Shown here: positions 1 through 11,766 of the stretch, piece by piece | Numbering within the stretch: position 1 is the stretch's first letter | Layout: every line of letters starts with the position of its first letter | From: Niebla homalea | Lineage: Eukaryota > Ascomycota > Lecanoromycetes > Lecanorales > Ramalinaceae | Length of the DNA: 64,000 nucleotides | Direction: 5' to 3' | Assembly: GCA_019925105.1 (NCBI GenBank) | Contig: JAHGAU010000013.1 | Location: forward strand, 620,001-684,000 | Position numbers and translations under genes: made by a program | Notes under the pieces: model-generated | The model's input: the letters and a program-made list of their open reading frames with translations, nothing else | Databases searched by the model: none | What the model was told of the DNA's origin: nothing

Positions 1-164
1 GTTGAGGTAGCACAGGATCCGTCGGTGTCAGCAACCTGTAGGCCGATGTAGCAGGGCGGACCTGAGTAAGGCGTAGTCTACGATCTTCGACAGCATCAAC
101 TGTAGAAGCGCGGTTGACATTCGATTTTAGCTTGTAAGATGTATGTCAGCTTTCGAACACTACT

Positions 165-365
165 CTATGATACCAGTATCCTGAATACCTTTTCCAGAGT
201 GTCTACATGTTGATTGACCTGTGACTCTAGAGAATTGAGAGACCTTGTGAGCCGAGTGGCATACACTTTGAGTTCATCACCATCATCATCTTCATTGAAT
301 CCATTGGAAGTATCAGCAGTATTTGCGTAAGTTTGGAGCCTTTTCAAGGGTTCCTCTTCTTCCAT
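165..365 (-). CDS. Small acidic ORF, possible first exon of a gene running off the left edge
   Basis: A 66-residue frame opens at an ATG complementary to 363-365. It starts with an acidic stretch (MEEEEPLKR), followed by an acidic linker and a short heptad-like segment (roughly residues 36-62) that could form a coiled coil. I do not recognise a family. A possible donor (gtattc) follows the LEK codons, and acceptor-like sites lie nearer the left edge, so this may be exon 1 of a gene whose remainder is outside the window. It could equally be a chance ORF. Confidence 0.25.
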   Translation of the reverse strand: MEEEEPLKRLQTYANTADTSNGFNEDDDGDELKVYATRLTRSLNSLESQVNQHVDTLEKVFRILVS

Positions 366-1188
366 ATTAATTAGCTATGTCCCAGGTGTAAGACTGTGAA
401 TCAGCCTAGTGTGGCTCTACTACAGAATTCGTGATCTTTCATCTCGATTTCCGAAGCTAAACTAGCGACGCAAATACAAGATCGTTCATGGAATTTTGCA
501 CTGTCTCTACACATGATCTCTCGAGTCTCATCTGGAGCGACGCGTTGTTGCAGTAGCCTCACGCGGAATAACGCTAAAGAGAATTCAGCCTAGCTCACAG
601 TCTTGGCACAGATCACGTTTCTCAAATCACAACCCGTTTTCCGTTTTTCTGACTTTCAACTTCTTCCATCGCACTCTTTGTTCTTTCCAAATACTCTGAA
701 ATACATCACCCACCTCGTTCCCAGGGATGATCTCGAGGCACTGACTAGCCTGATCCGAGATTTTGCAGCATTGTGGCTCACCACAGGTTTGAGATCTCTA
801 CGTGACTTCAAGGCTCACCTCCTTCACCCAGCGTTCCTCATTTGGCAAAATAAGGCGTCTCATCTGTTCACCTCACTACCTCGCTCATCTCACTACACCT
901 CACTATACCATACCTCCTCTGTCGGACTGCTTTCGCAGTTGAACACAATCATACCACCTGCACCCGGTACACCAAAGACTCCACAGCATACCCAGCCTTC
1001 CCCGACCTCCTTGCTCGCTTCCCAATCTCTCAAACCACCCTTCCTTCCCGAAATCACCTACACCAGCACGTTTTCCTACGAATTCCCTGGTGTACATAGG
1101 ATCAATACAAAAGTTCAACTCCAAAAGAAAAAAGCCACCTTCCTTACCCGACCAATCCCCTTTCATACGTTTTAACAGCCTAGCAAGC
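366..1188. promoter_or_regulatory. Upstream region of the KH-domain gene
   Basis: From about 600 the plus strand is strongly pyrimidine-rich with many ctc/ttc runs, as is common just upstream of fungal start codons. Open frames here (for example 603-1175) begin at a TTG and have low-complexity composition, so I read the stretch as promoter and 5' leader. No other element is evident. Confidence 0.4.
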
Positions 1189-2792
1189 ATGTCTGCCTCA
1201 CCTACTGCTGTTGCAACACCTGCTACCGCTACCGCCAACACCAAGCGTCCTCTGGACGATGAATCTTCTCCTTCTGGACCCACTGATCAGCCTGATGCCA
1301 AGCGTCCAGCTCTCGACAAGCCCGTCAAGGCAGAAGAAGGTGACACTGAAGAGGAAAAGACAAAGCCCACCGACGATGATCAGCCTCTTCCGTCTACGGA
1401 GACTATCAAGGCGGAGAATGAGGTAGCTGCCCTTCAGAATGGGCATGTGGCAGCTCAACAGGAGGGAGCACCTCCAGACTCTACCAACGGCATAGGTCCA
1501 TCCGCGGCCTCGGTGTTGGAGACACAGCCCATTCAATCGACGGGCCAATACGACCGCGGCACTTCACAGGGACCATCGCAGCATGGGCATCAAGATGAGA
1601 CTGGTTGGCTTCACATGCGCGCCGTCATCTCTAGTGCTGAAGCAGCTACTGTGATTGGTAAAGGCGGAGAAAATGTTTCGCAAATCCGCAAGCATTCAGG
1701 TGCCAAATGCACCGTCAGCGACTATTCCCGAGGCGCAGTTGAGCGTGTTCTGACAGTCAGCGGCCTTGTTGATGCCGTAGCCAAAGTATATACCACTTCC
1801 CTGTGCCCTTTTTATGTTCGGATATTCTGACACGTACAGGCCTTTGGACTAATCATTCGCACTTTGAACAATGAGCTGCTCGAAGCTGCATCAACATCTC
1901 AATCCAAGACGTACCCACTACGTCTCCTCGTGCCACATATTCTGATTGGATCAATCATAGGCAAGTCAGGCGTTCGTATCCGTGAGATTCAAGAGGCTTC
2001 CGGCGCACGTCTCAATGCCTCCGACTCGTGTCTCCCATTGTCAACAGAGCGCTCCCTCGTCGTGCTCGGTGTTGCTGATGCTGTCCACATTGCGACGTAC
2101 TATGTCGGTCAGACTTTGGTGGAGCAGCTCACCGAGCGATTCGGTGGACCTGCTGCATCAGCTTATGCAACGCGTAGTGGAGGCCCTGCTGGGGTTGTGC
2201 CGGGAGGCATGCAGGTGGTGCCTTATGTACCTCAGCCCGCCGGAGGTCAGTATGGCCATCCTGACAACTTCCGACGCCACAACGATCAAGCCCAGCGCAC
2301 GCCCGCCAATCCATACGGTGTGCCATACTTGCACGGCCAACCTCCTCAGCAGGCGGCTCAGGCGCCAATCCATTTCGGAGGCTCCCCTCAACAGGCTGGC
2401 GGCTACGCTGGAGCTGGCCCCCACCAACCCCAGGTAAATCCTCATCAACCCACCCACAGCCATGCAGGCCCGCCAAACCAGCCTGTGCAAGGGGTGGTCC
2501 CAGGTCAACCACTCACGCAACAGATCTTCATCCCGAACGACATGGTCGGTGCGATCATTGGTAAAGGCGGCGCCAAGATCAACGAAATCAGACAACTTAG
2601 TGGCAGTGTGATCAAGATCAATGAGCCACAGGACAACAGCAACGAACGGCTTGTGACTATTACTGGGACCTCTGAATGCAATCAAATGGCTCTCTACATG
2701 CTCTACTCACGCCTAGGTAAGCAATCTCCCAAAAATCAATGCTTTCGCATATGCTAACAAGTTCGGCAGAGAGTGAAAAGCACCGGATCTGA
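1189..2792 (+). CDS. Triple KH-domain RNA-binding protein (PBP2/HEK2/Rnc1-like)
   Basis: Three exons (1189-1785, 1840-2716, 2770-2792) encode 498 aa. Three KH domains carry the GxxG loop: VIGKGGENV (about residues 155-165), IIGKSGVRI (about 230-240) and IIGKGGAKI (about 435-445). The N-terminus is acidic and disordered, and a Gln/Pro/Gly-rich linker separates KH2 from KH3. Both introns were placed by GT-AG borders and frame: the first splits KH1 (VAK/AFGL), and the second leaves a tiny last exon ending SEKHRI. The family binds C-rich mRNA and influences mRNA stability, localisation or telomere-linked RNA functions in yeasts; the role here is inferred from family. ATG 1189 was chosen because the upstream in-frame ATG at 1090 adds a low-complexity stretch. 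Confidence 0.93.
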
Positions 2793-3303
2793 AAGGCCAT
2801 CATTTCACTTGGCGTTGGTGGAGCAGGTGAGGAATGCAGAATCTCCAAGCAGTGGCCATTCAAACCCTTGGCTATCTGATCTCGGCAGAGCTGTTGCTTG
2901 AAATTACTTCGGAAAGAATGCCATTGCTCGAACGTTCATGTCTTCTGCAATATTCTGCCCGGTCATTTCTGAATGCTCCCATGGTTGGCGCTTGTGCCTT
3001 GTGCTCATGAATCAAATCGCCGCATTGAGGGATTCAATTGCTCTTTCCGTCCTTTCCTGTACCGGCTTTGTGTACGGTTGCGGAAAATGGCTGCTCTACC
3101 CACTTGCTCACTGTCTGCGCTTCTGTGTGGTCTGCATGCGTGATGGTCGACGTTTCTGGTCAAATGCGTGCACTCCCAAAGGCCCGAGACTTTGAGACGC
3201 ACCTGCTGAAAGGTTCTCCTATCGCTCCTTCTCAGCTTCTTGCACGAAGATGGATTTCTACCGTGAGGGTTGTTTGTAGTTCACGCCAGATGCAGTATCC
3301 GTC
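2793..3303. other. Intergenic, 3' region of the KH gene and promoter of the BTB gene
   Basis: This holds 511 bases without a supported gene. Short open frames on both strands have no recognisable domain and poor composition. It is presumably the KH gene's 3' UTR followed by the leader of the BTB gene. Confidence 0.4.
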
Positions 3304-4362
3304 ATGTCAACTATGACGGCGACCAAGACTGCTCCAAAGAGAAATGGCTCTACCAGCAAGACTCTGGTCACTGTCCCCACTCCCATCTCCATCTCACCAG
3401 CCGTCCAATTCCCCACGCCCGCCACCCCAACAAGGTAGGTCCATTGAAAGGGGCGCCGACACCCGCAAGAAGTGCTGATGCAGGAGCACAGACATCTCTT
3501 CCGCACTCCCATCACCATCTCCACCGGTCCCCGATCGAGACCCTTCCCCATCCACCTCGAGATCCTCTTGACCATCTCCCCCTTCTTCGCAGCAGCCTAC
3601 AACCCCTCCTACACCTTCCGCGACTCGCCCGCTTGCCTGCCCATTCCCCCCACCCCCTCGACCTCATACGCCCGTGCCCCCTCCTCCTCCTCCTCCTCCT
3701 CGTCGACCTTCAGCAACCTCTCCCTTCCCTCCATCAATCCGGACGACTTCGAGTACTTCATCCAATGGCTCTACACCCGCACGCTCGACCACGAAGACCT
3801 CAGCGGCCCGCACCCGGCCTACTTCAAGTTGATCAGGCTGTACGGCTTGGCGGACCAGCTGCAGATCACGGCGCTGAAGAATAAGATTGTGGATGAAGTG
3901 GCGGTAGTGGCGGATCGGACGAACAGTTGCCCCACGCCGGATGATACAAGGGTGGTGTGGAATGATGAGAGCGGGTGTGCGGCCAGGTCGAGTAGTCTGG
4001 ATCGGTATTATCGTCGTCGGAGGGGTGGGTCGGGCAGTGATGATAGTGGCTCGACATCGGTGGATGGAGGTGGTGAAGAGCGGCAGGTGGGGACAGCGGC
4101 GTTGGTGGGTGCGGGCGGAGGGGAAGGCGGGTTGAGGGAGTTGATCAGTGATTTGTTTGCGTGGAAGAAGACGGATCGGTTGATTGCGGAGCACGCGGAT
4201 CAGTGGGATGAGAGGTTCTTGAGGGAGGTGGTGGTGAAGCTGAAGAGGGAGATGATGAAAGGCGACAAGGCGCCTTGGAGGGAGAGAGGGAAGGCTTGCC
4301 GACGGTATCATACGCACGACGAGTGGGCGCCCACGTGTGATGGAATTGGCAAGGGCGAGTAA
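3304..4362 (+). CDS. BTB/POZ-domain protein, fungal type
   Basis: I read two exons, 3304-3434 and 3492-4362, giving 333 aa; the intron has donor gtaggt and acceptor cacag and keeps frame. A BTB-like core follows a Ser/Thr/Pro-rich N-terminus: an HLEILLTISPFF helix, a serine-rich insertion (nine serines in a row), then FIQWLYT and the LIRLYGLADQLQ helix pair with ALKNKIVDEV. The C-terminal third is Gly/Arg/Ser-rich, then helical (LISDLFAWKK). Fungal BTB proteins of this shape mediate protein-protein contacts, in some cases as Cullin-3 adaptors; no partner domain is visible, so the role is open. An in-frame ATG at 3313 is an alternative start, and another acceptor at 3483 would break the frame. 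Confidence 0.75.
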
Positions 4363-4560
4363 CTATTGGGCAGGGAGGAGCTTCGGTTCTGGATACTTTT
4401 GAGTGATCAGACACGGTTGGTGGGGGCTGCAGAAGTTTCTCTCAATGGGTCGCCGGTTCGGTCTTTGTTCTTAAAGTGGATTGTATTTGGCCGATGCTGC
4501 TATCATACAAGCTGAATACTTGACTAATGACCCATTCGGTCGCGGTGAGAGTTGGTTGAG

Positions 4561-5223
4561 CTATTTCTCGATGAAGCTGGTATGGTGCACGTCCAAACTC
4601 CCTTTCCTGATAAGATGTATGCTTTCCTGGAAGTCTTTGTTCCCTCTGAACTCCATATGCTTCTCTCTGCTCTCCCATCCGACAAGTATGACGAAGACAT
4701 CCCTCTTATCACTTCCATCCACATTGGGGGCCGCAAGCTGCTCCCTCACCCATCCCATTGAGACGCCTTTGCATGCATCAGCTTTGGTGAGAAGCATTTC
4801 CCCAAACTTCTTGGCATTGCTCTCATACGTCTCGTCCTTTCCATCGAGATACGCGAAAAGGACCTCTGTGATCGGAGCGGTCGTGTTCCCAACAGCGCTC
4901 GATGGAGGGTGCGGGTCGAGAGTGGCATGCCTCATCGTCACGCTGCCATCCATGACGGCCAACAGATTCTTCTCAAAAGGTGCATAGACCGGTGACCGGA
5001 TGAAGTTCTGATGGTGCTCGTAAGAATCCCAATCCACCAACAGATCCAATGAGGTCTGTGCTTCTCCTTGCCGGCCATAGTAGCATCTCTGATACCCGTC
5101 CTGCTGTGAGATCGTGTCGAGAGTAGCGGTCCAGATCTTCCCGGCCGGTGTTTCAGGGTCTTCGATAGTGGCGCCGGCTTTGAGCGGGATGGTTGCTATT
5201 TCTGTCGCTGGGATTGGAGCCAT
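4561..5223 (-). CDS. Dimeric alpha/beta-barrel (ABM/Dabb-like) protein with two modules
   Basis: A single-exon frame of 220 aa. Two ferredoxin-like modules follow each other. The first (residues 10-95) has a GYQRCYYGRQ strand and a DWDSYEHHQNF turn. The second (about 112-215) has VLFAYLDGKDE, ILVGWESREKHMEF and a final DVHHTSF strand. This layout is typical of fungal antibiotic-biosynthesis-monooxygenase-like or stress-response barrel proteins, where tandem modules form an internal dimer. No cofactor motif is seen and the substrate is unknown. The gene is divergent from the Zn2Cys6 regulator across an 890-base spacer, so joint control is possible but unproven. Confidence 0.75.
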   Translation of the reverse strand: MAPIPATEIATIPLKAGATIEDPETPAGKIWTATLDTISQQDGYQRCYYGRQGEAQTSLDLLVDWDSYEHHQNFIRSPVYAPFEKNLLAVMDGSVTMRHATLDPHPPSSAVGNTTAPITEVLFAYLDGKDETYESNAKKFGEMLLTKADACKGVSMGWVREQLAAPNVDGSDKRDVFVILVGWESREKHMEFRGNKDFQESIHLIRKGSLDVHHTSFIEK

Positions 5224-6112
5224 GTTTCTAAAGTTGGGTTGTTTTGGTCTTTTGATGTTTGAGTCTTGAAAGGGAAGCTGGATACAGAAGATGTAGCAAC
5301 CAGACCCATGACGTTGTGACGTTATTCAAGACATCCATCGGAACGGGGACGTTGTCACAGGCCCCACCAGCCCCCGCAGTGCCGGCAGTGGCACCGACGG
5401 TCCGGCAGATTTGCACCCGCGAGGCTTTAGATTATCATGCTTAGGTGCCTACCTTATATCTGGGCTCTCAAGTGGGGATCGAGGTGGTCCACCTAAAGAT
5501 CTTTAAAACGGTGAGGTACCTACCTCGCTAGAACTACCTATCATAAGTGTTCAGAATTGATCCACGTCCGGCACTTTTAATCGATCTTGATGTAGGTACA
5601 CTTAATCTGTCAGAGCATGCAACATCATAAGGCACTTGGTTTTCAGTAGCGGCACGGCCGCTCGAAGCGGGATCTCCAACATCTCCCTTACTCTGTTGAT
5701 TGTGAAGGCATGACCAGCAGAATGTTTCGATCTTGAACACTGGTCAATCACATCTCTTGAAGCTTCCAATAGTGCTGAAAACATTAAGCGTTCGAGTCCC
5801 AATCCAGCGTCTGTATCTTTGTTTGATGAAGAGAAGGCTGTGCCTGAGAAGCTGTCTCGGTGCTATACTTGGATGCCGTAGCCTTTCCCATCCTTGATAT
5901 CCAGTCGTTGGTCAGAATCTTACCATCTGAGATGATATAGCCAACAGATCGGTCTCGTTTACTGAGCACTGCATTCCGCCAAGACGAACATGCACTGAAC
6001 GGATTTTCCGTGCAACGCCAGGAGCAGGCGTGGGAGGAACATGTCTCGCCGTCATTGATCCAGCCTTCTTCCATCATCCTCAGCCTTGGACTCGGCAAGT
6101 CTTCACTGCATC
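5224..6112. promoter_or_regulatory. Divergent intergenic region between barrel protein and Zn2Cys6 regulator
   Basis: Between 5443 and 5526 there are several inverted AGGT/ACCT motifs: AGGTGCCTACCT at 5443-5454, AGGTGGTCCACCT at 5482-5494 and AGGTACCT at 5514-5521. They lie 220-300 bases upstream of the barrel-protein start. The rest (5530-6112) shows only short frames without domain content. Confidence 0.4.
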
Positions 6113-9100
6113 ATGCAAAGACCAGCACCAGCGAAGAAAGTCAAGCAAAAGCGTAATAGAGTAATCACTGCTTGTTTTGACTGTCGAGAGAGAAAGGCTG
6201 GCTGCGATCGTAAGAAACCAGTCTGTTCCCGCTGCTCAGACGGTCGACTATGCATTTATCTGGATCCACCCAACCATGCTCTCATCAACGGCGAGCGGCA
6301 GAAAGTTGCTGCCTTGTCTGCGGACGTAAAGGAGAAAGTCACTCGGCTGTACAGTCAATGTCAAGGCGATTCTCGGGACGATGGCGATGTTTCCGACTAC
6401 GAGGGACTCGAGGCTTCGCCCTTGGTCGTAGACTCTGCATCTTACGACGATGACGCCGACGAAACACAGGTCACCGATCTTGGCTTTCGCATTGGGAAAT
6501 TGTACCTCACCGATAGAGTGGGCGGCTCATATCGCCCCGGCATGGCTCATGAGGTACCTTTCTCCCACCTTGTCTGTCCATCTTTGCCTGACAACAATTA
6601 CAGCTGCGAATGCTACTGAACGGAGCCTCTCACCAGCCCGAATGGGCTGAAGAACAAGCTGCATATCCTGTAAACCCTGACATCATTGAGACTGACCTCA
6701 CTACGCCAAATGCTTCATTCCTGAAACCCAGCCCTTCATACATGGCACCCAATCTGAGCATGCTATCAGGCGTGGCCGGTGATGATCCCCTCAAGAGCAT
6801 GCCGCCATTCTCCGTTGCTTCCAGGATCTTACAGCAATATTGGGATTCTGTACATCCTGTTGCTCGCATCCTGCATCGACCGTCTTTTGAACGAAGATGG
6901 CAGACCTTTGCGCATGACCTGCAGACTAAGACGCGGCCAGCGAAATCATTGCAAGCGATTGGCTTTTCTGTCCTTCTTTCAGGCATCACTGCCATGCCTC
7001 CGGGGACCATTGAAGGGGAATTTGGTGAGGACCAATACCTTTGGCAGCAGAAGCTCAAAACAGGGACGGAGCAAGCCCTTATGCAGGCCCAGATGCTTCA
7101 GACAGCCAAGCTGGAGACTCTCCAAGCATTTGTGGCGTACCTGGTATGTAGCAAGACCCTTTCCCATCAAGCTCTGATTCGTGAGGCAAAACGTCCTGCA
7201 CAAAAAAGGCTCACAGCGCCACTACATGGCCTATGCTTATTTGTGAATGTTCCATTGACAGAGGTGCTGTTCTAGGTAGTGTTGTGTCGGTCTGAGATAT
7301 CTCGCATACATTCGTCGCTGGTTGCTGCTGCCATTCGCGTCGCTGAATGCAATGGCTTGCATTGCGATGGGGAGGAGCGTGGGTACAATGCAATCGAGAC
7401 TCATGTCCGGAGGCTCATTTGGTTCAATCTTTGTTTCCTTGATATCAGGGTCACTGAGGCTCAAGGGCCTAGGCCAATGATACGTGCGGAAGACTATACT
7501 ACAAAATTTCCGGCAAATGTGGACGACGACGAAATCATCCCAAGCGGCCACCCTGAATCAAAAGACGCTCACTGGTCCGAAATGACCGTCCCACTGGTCC
7601 GGTTCAGATGCAATGAATTCATAAGGAGCATTTGGGTCAATCGCCGGCTGCTAATGACCAAAGGGATATCTGTCACGCCCATAATTAATAGTATTGAATC
7701 TTTCAGGCTTGAATGGTCTCTGAAGTATGCTCCGAGCGATCCAGATGCCCCCTTGCAGCGATACGGGATCTGCATGCTCGATATGCAAACTCTTCGAACA
7801 TATGCCATGGTACTCAATATCTTTCACATCCATCCGAAGTTGCGTATGCCAGGTATGTCAGTCGATTGAACGTGGCATGATTCCACTGCTCACCAGATGC
7901 GATAGACCGACTCGTGTCCATACTGATTGAGAATGGAGTCAAAACAATGGAAAAAGTCATCGAGCTTGAGACATCTCCCGATTACGCTCCTTGGAGATGG
8001 TATGCTGGAGCCCTCCAACAGCACCACTATGCCCTTCTCATGGCTACTGAGATCATTATGAATCCTCGGAGAAAGGAGTCAAGTCGAATATGGAGAGGCC
8101 TCGACTACGTCTTTGAGCCTCCGCCATTGCCTCCCATTGCCAAGGCTCGTTGGGTCATTGCTCAAGCCTCGTGGAAGATGGAAGTCTACACCGGCAAACG
8201 TCAATTACGCGTTCCCAAGGATCTAGAGCAGAATTTGAATGAAGCTCTCAAACTCTCCAATATTGAAAAGCCCCGCAGTGATCGGCAATCGAGCGCCAGT
8301 ACCGAGAATACGGATGATCGATCTCCAAACGTCAAGCCGAATACGAAACCGACCCAGTCACTCAAGAAAAGAGCGTCGACCAAGGCACCCAGTGGACGGG
8401 TAGCAGCAGGCTCTAGAAAAGGAGACCGAAGCTCGGAATCGAAATCGCCCTCGACGATGTCGGGTGGCACGCACCCATCGCCGATAACTCCTCAAAAACA
8501 GCTTATGGATGTAGATTGGGTGAGGGTCTTGCCAAGAAGCTGGTTACATGCGTTGGAGATATTGAGAGCTAATATGATTGTAGTCCGTCCTGAATAATTA
8601 TTTCCCACCGGACCAATTCTCTGGTGATTTGGACGTACCGTTCGATGATTGGTCAAGCTTGTTGCACCGCGCTACTGAGCCGATGGATGAGCAAGAAATC
8701 TCGCACATGGAGGCTGCTGCACAATACAGAACACCATACAGTGGCATTGGCCAGGAATGTGGGCAACCGAGTCAAGCAGGCCCCAGTGTTTGGGGCAATT
8801 ACTGGTCGCAAGGCAATCCACCGCCCCAGCAGAGTATGCCTGCAGCTGTGCCGTCCCAGTATGACACCTCTTATCCAGCTTCGCAAGCTCTGGAGCAGGG
8901 GACCAATCCCGGCTGGAATCGGGTCAATCTGGTCAATCCAAATCAGCAAACAAATGATCCCTCCTCAATGCATTGGAGCAATGCGTACGCACAGCCCCAG
9001 CCTCAATACCATGCATCCTATCAGCAATCACAGCAGCTTCCAGATCAATGGTCGGGTGCACGTGTGGCTCCTGGTGGCTATAATTTCCCGATCAACGTGA

Positions 9101-9201
9101 GTGCTCCGGACCAGCACTTCACACCAGAGCAACGGCGTCAGCAAATGCACGAAGTCAATTTCAATATGGGACTTTTCCAGCCCATGCCCAAGAAAAGTTA
9201 G
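6113..9201 (+). CDS. Zn2Cys6 transcription factor with fungal-specific regulatory domain
   Basis: Five exons (6113-6553, 6604-7143, 7276-7852, 7897-8519, 8584-9201) encode 932 aa. A binuclear cluster spans about residues 21-46 (CFDC, KAGCDRKKPVC, SRC, GRLC) behind a basic stretch KKVKQKRNR. The fungal transcription-factor domain covers roughly residues 230-560, with SVHPVARILHRPSFERRW, AIRVAECNGLH and RRLIWFNLCFLDIR. A Lys/Ser-rich linker and a Gln/Pro/Tyr-rich C-terminus (possible activation region) follow. The third exon start (GTA at 7276) restores the usual helix after LETLQAFVAYL. The start is ATG 6113, because the frame upstream offers only TTG. Target genes cannot be told from sequence; the divergent barrel-protein gene is one candidate. 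Confidence 0.9.
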
Positions 9202-9719
9202 ACCAAAGTCATCATTGCTACTTTTGTTCGATTATCATTATCTGAGCGTTCTATTGTACCTTTTAAGCGAATCTCTCTAGCAAAAAGTAAGCTCAGTGAC
9301 AAATGCAGTAGTGCTTGCTCCTGGGAAGACAGGATGTAGTGTGGATGATGTTGTAGTGGAATAGTTCCGAGCTGATACATGCTCTACCCAGGAGGGAGCA
9401 ATCCAAGATCAAACCATCGAAAGCGCTCTACAAGCAAGTAAAGCTTAATCAGTCTTTGGACAAGTCCTTTCTTTTGGATTACATGCCAAGGAAAACATTT
9501 TATGCAGCTCATGAAACCTGAATTATGAGGTTGAGTATCAAACATTATTTCTCGTGACTTCATTCAACACACCCCTACAACGTTCTTACTAAAACCATCT
9601 CACAATACAATCTCAAAAGGCATGATCGGGCTTCAGTCTTTGATGCACTGAGATACTTTGTCACAAGATCCCAGAATACCCTGAAATAATTACCACAGTT
9701 CTCTTCCATCAACAACGCA
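9202..9719. other. Intergenic between Zn2Cys6 regulator and F-box gene
   Basis: AT-richer spacer of 518 bases. It presumably contains the regulator's 3' UTR and the promoter of the F-box-like gene. No gene, repeat or RNA is visible. Confidence 0.4.
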
Positions 9720-11204
9720 ATGAAAGGGCTTTTAGCACAACCAACCGAAGTCTTGTGTAGGGTGGTGCATTACCTCTCACCACAGGACATTGACGCTTTC
9801 ACATCTACTCACTCTCTTCTCCGCACTGTAGGTGCTCAGGCACTTGCCGTACACTGTGAGAAAAAACAGCGTTTTTCCCATTTGGAATTGGCCTGCAACG
9901 AGACTATTCATCCATTAGACCTGATCAGTGCTTTGCTGGAACATGAGGAGAATCCAGAGTACATCAAATCGCTCTCAGTAGGACCTCCCGATGCGGACTT
10001 CTCGAAAGAATCGAAAACCTCTTCGACAGAGATAGTCCATCTTCTGACCAAATACCCAAATCTGAAGGCGAAGGTGGAACATTTAATGAAAGCTACCGCA
10101 GTAGCGGGTAGTATGGAGACATTCCCTACCAGTGAGGACTGGAAGGACTTCCCACATTTATACGGTAGTAGCCACGGCGGATGCCTCGAAGATTTTATGT
10201 ACTTCATCATTTCAATGTCGCCAAACCTGGGCCTTCTGAGGCTGGTAGACGCTCCCGACTCGGACTTCACGCCTCTCGAGTATCTTACACGTGCACCAAT
10301 GGGCTATACTCCGATATCTTTGCTGAAGTTGCGAGAAATACGTCTTCACAAGACGTGGGTGGTTCAGTGCAGCGCATTCCTCGATGGGAATGAATCAGTG
10401 GAGGTGCTTAAAGCACAGAACGTGTTCGATGGCAGTACTAGCGATGACCCCAACGATGGCAGTACTAGCGACAATCCCGACGATGCTAATCCTCTATGGT
10501 TACACCCGGCGCTCCACACAATCGTCCTTCAAAGATCCGCAGTCTCTGCGGAAGGTCTTGATGAAATCTTGCATGTGACCAAGTCCTTACGCAGCTTTAC
10601 CTTTTGTTATGATACTTACGGTAAGCCGGAGGTTCCTGAATGGGAGCCCCAGAAGACACTTGCCATTCTCAAGGATACCGCTTGCAACTGCCTGGTACAC
10701 TTAGATTTGACAAATCGGATGAAGGACATGAGTGCCTGCTATGCTATTAGCGGTCTTGGATCGGATATTTCCCTGTTGCGTGACTTCAAAGTGCTCAGAA
10801 CGCTTAGATTGGAAGCTCTACTTCTCTTCAAAGCGAAAATCAAGAAGGGGACGTCCTTGGCAAAACGCTCCCTCTCTACGAAAAAGGCCCTCAAATTGAA
10901 CTTCGAAATGGACGCTTTGGATGTGCAACAGTTGAGGGATTTCCTCCCAAAGTCAGCAGCCAAAGTCTCCCTGGTGGGACACATGTACAGGGCAGACGTA
11001 GCGGCAGCAACAAAAGGACTTACAGAATTGAAACAACGTGCTCCCGCCTTCTCCGAGCTCGTGTTGGAGGAAATTGAGGGTCGACAAGCCGCGGAGATGC
11101 GTCAAGCGGTTCAGGCTGAATGTCAAAATGCTAAGGTTTCACTACGAGTTTTCCCAACCCGACTTGATGCCCCATTGGAAGAATGGTGGGAAGCCAAGTC
11201 CTGA
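9720..11204 (+). CDS. F-box-like protein of unknown target
   Basis: A single-exon frame of 494 aa. The N-terminus (LAQPTEVLCRVVHYLSPQDI, then FTSTHSLLRTVG) matches the helix pattern of a degenerate fungal F-box, which would bind SKP1 in SCF ubiquitin ligases. The remainder contains scattered Leu-rich strands (LVHLDLTN, LRTLRLEALLL) like a loose LRR-type substrate region. Around residues 237-255 an acidic Asp/Ser segment is a direct duplication of a ~30-base unit (10428-10485). Fungal F-box families of this kind are large and fast-evolving; the target is unknown. Confidence 0.7.
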   Translation: MKGLLAQPTEVLCRVVHYLSPQDIDAFTSTHSLLRTVGAQALAVHCEKKQRFSHLELACNETIHPLDLISALLEHEENPEYIKSLSVGPPDADFSKESKTSSTEIVHLLTKYPNLKAKVEHLMKATAVAGSMETFPTSEDWKDFPHLYGSSHGGCLEDFMYFIISMSPNLGLLRLVDAPDSDFTPLEYLTRAPMGYTPISLLKLREIRLHKTWVVQCSAFLDGNESVEVLKAQNVFDGSTSDDPNDGSTSDNPDDANPLWLHPALHTIVLQRSAVSAEGLDEILHVTKSLRSFTFCYDTYGKPEVPEWEPQKTLAILKDTACNCLVHLDLTNRMKDMSACYAISGLGSDISLLRDFKVLRTLRLEALLLFKAKIKKGTSLAKRSLSTKKALKLNFEMDALDVQQLRDFLPKSAAKVSLVGHMYRADVAAATKGLTELKQRAPAFSELVLEEIEGRQAAEMRQAVQAECQNAKVSLRVFPTRLDAPLEEWWEAKS

Positions 11205-11766
11205 ATTTGGATCCTCCTGGTTTTGGAGCAACAAGAGGATGGCATCCTCGCTCTTGACTATGGAGCCTACAACATGAGGGTAGAAACATGAGCCAGCACT
11301 TCTCTCTAATTTGGTACTGGACCAGTTAATCGAAGACAAATTTGATATTGAAGATTTATAGCTTTACTTGATACTTAGCTTTTACATCGGAAAGTGGAAT
11401 CGTCTCTAGGCTTGGACTGATGCAAAAGCCTCCACGTTGCAATCATCTCTTCATTATATACCAACGAGGCAGACAAAGGGCGGCTTCTGCGAGATCTATT
11501 AATAGAAACGGGAGCGGACGCTAGTGGACGATGTTGCCGTGAAACCCATCTTTTGGACGAATCATCCTAGCCCTTCGAGATCACTTGGTATGCGTGCACT
11601 CGTAGGCTCATACGTCCGCAGCCTTTACAGGCGCGTCACCGCAAGGCTCACAGCCGAACACTGAGTTCATAAATGGCCGAGACCTCTCCACGCCGCCACC
11701 TTCCTACTTCACCAGCTTCTTTTTCTTGCATGTAACCTAACCTTTCCTTGATCACTGTAGTGGAAC
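11205..11766. other. Intergenic between F-box gene and coiled-coil protein gene
   Basis: 562 bases. Candidate 5' leader sequence (cacc/cttc-rich) occurs from about 11690 on. I see no gene or repeat. Confidence 0.4.

Noticed and set aside
603..1175. 190-codon frame before the KH gene
   Set aside because: Starts at a TTG, consists of pyrimidine-rich low-complexity sequence and fits a 5' leader better.
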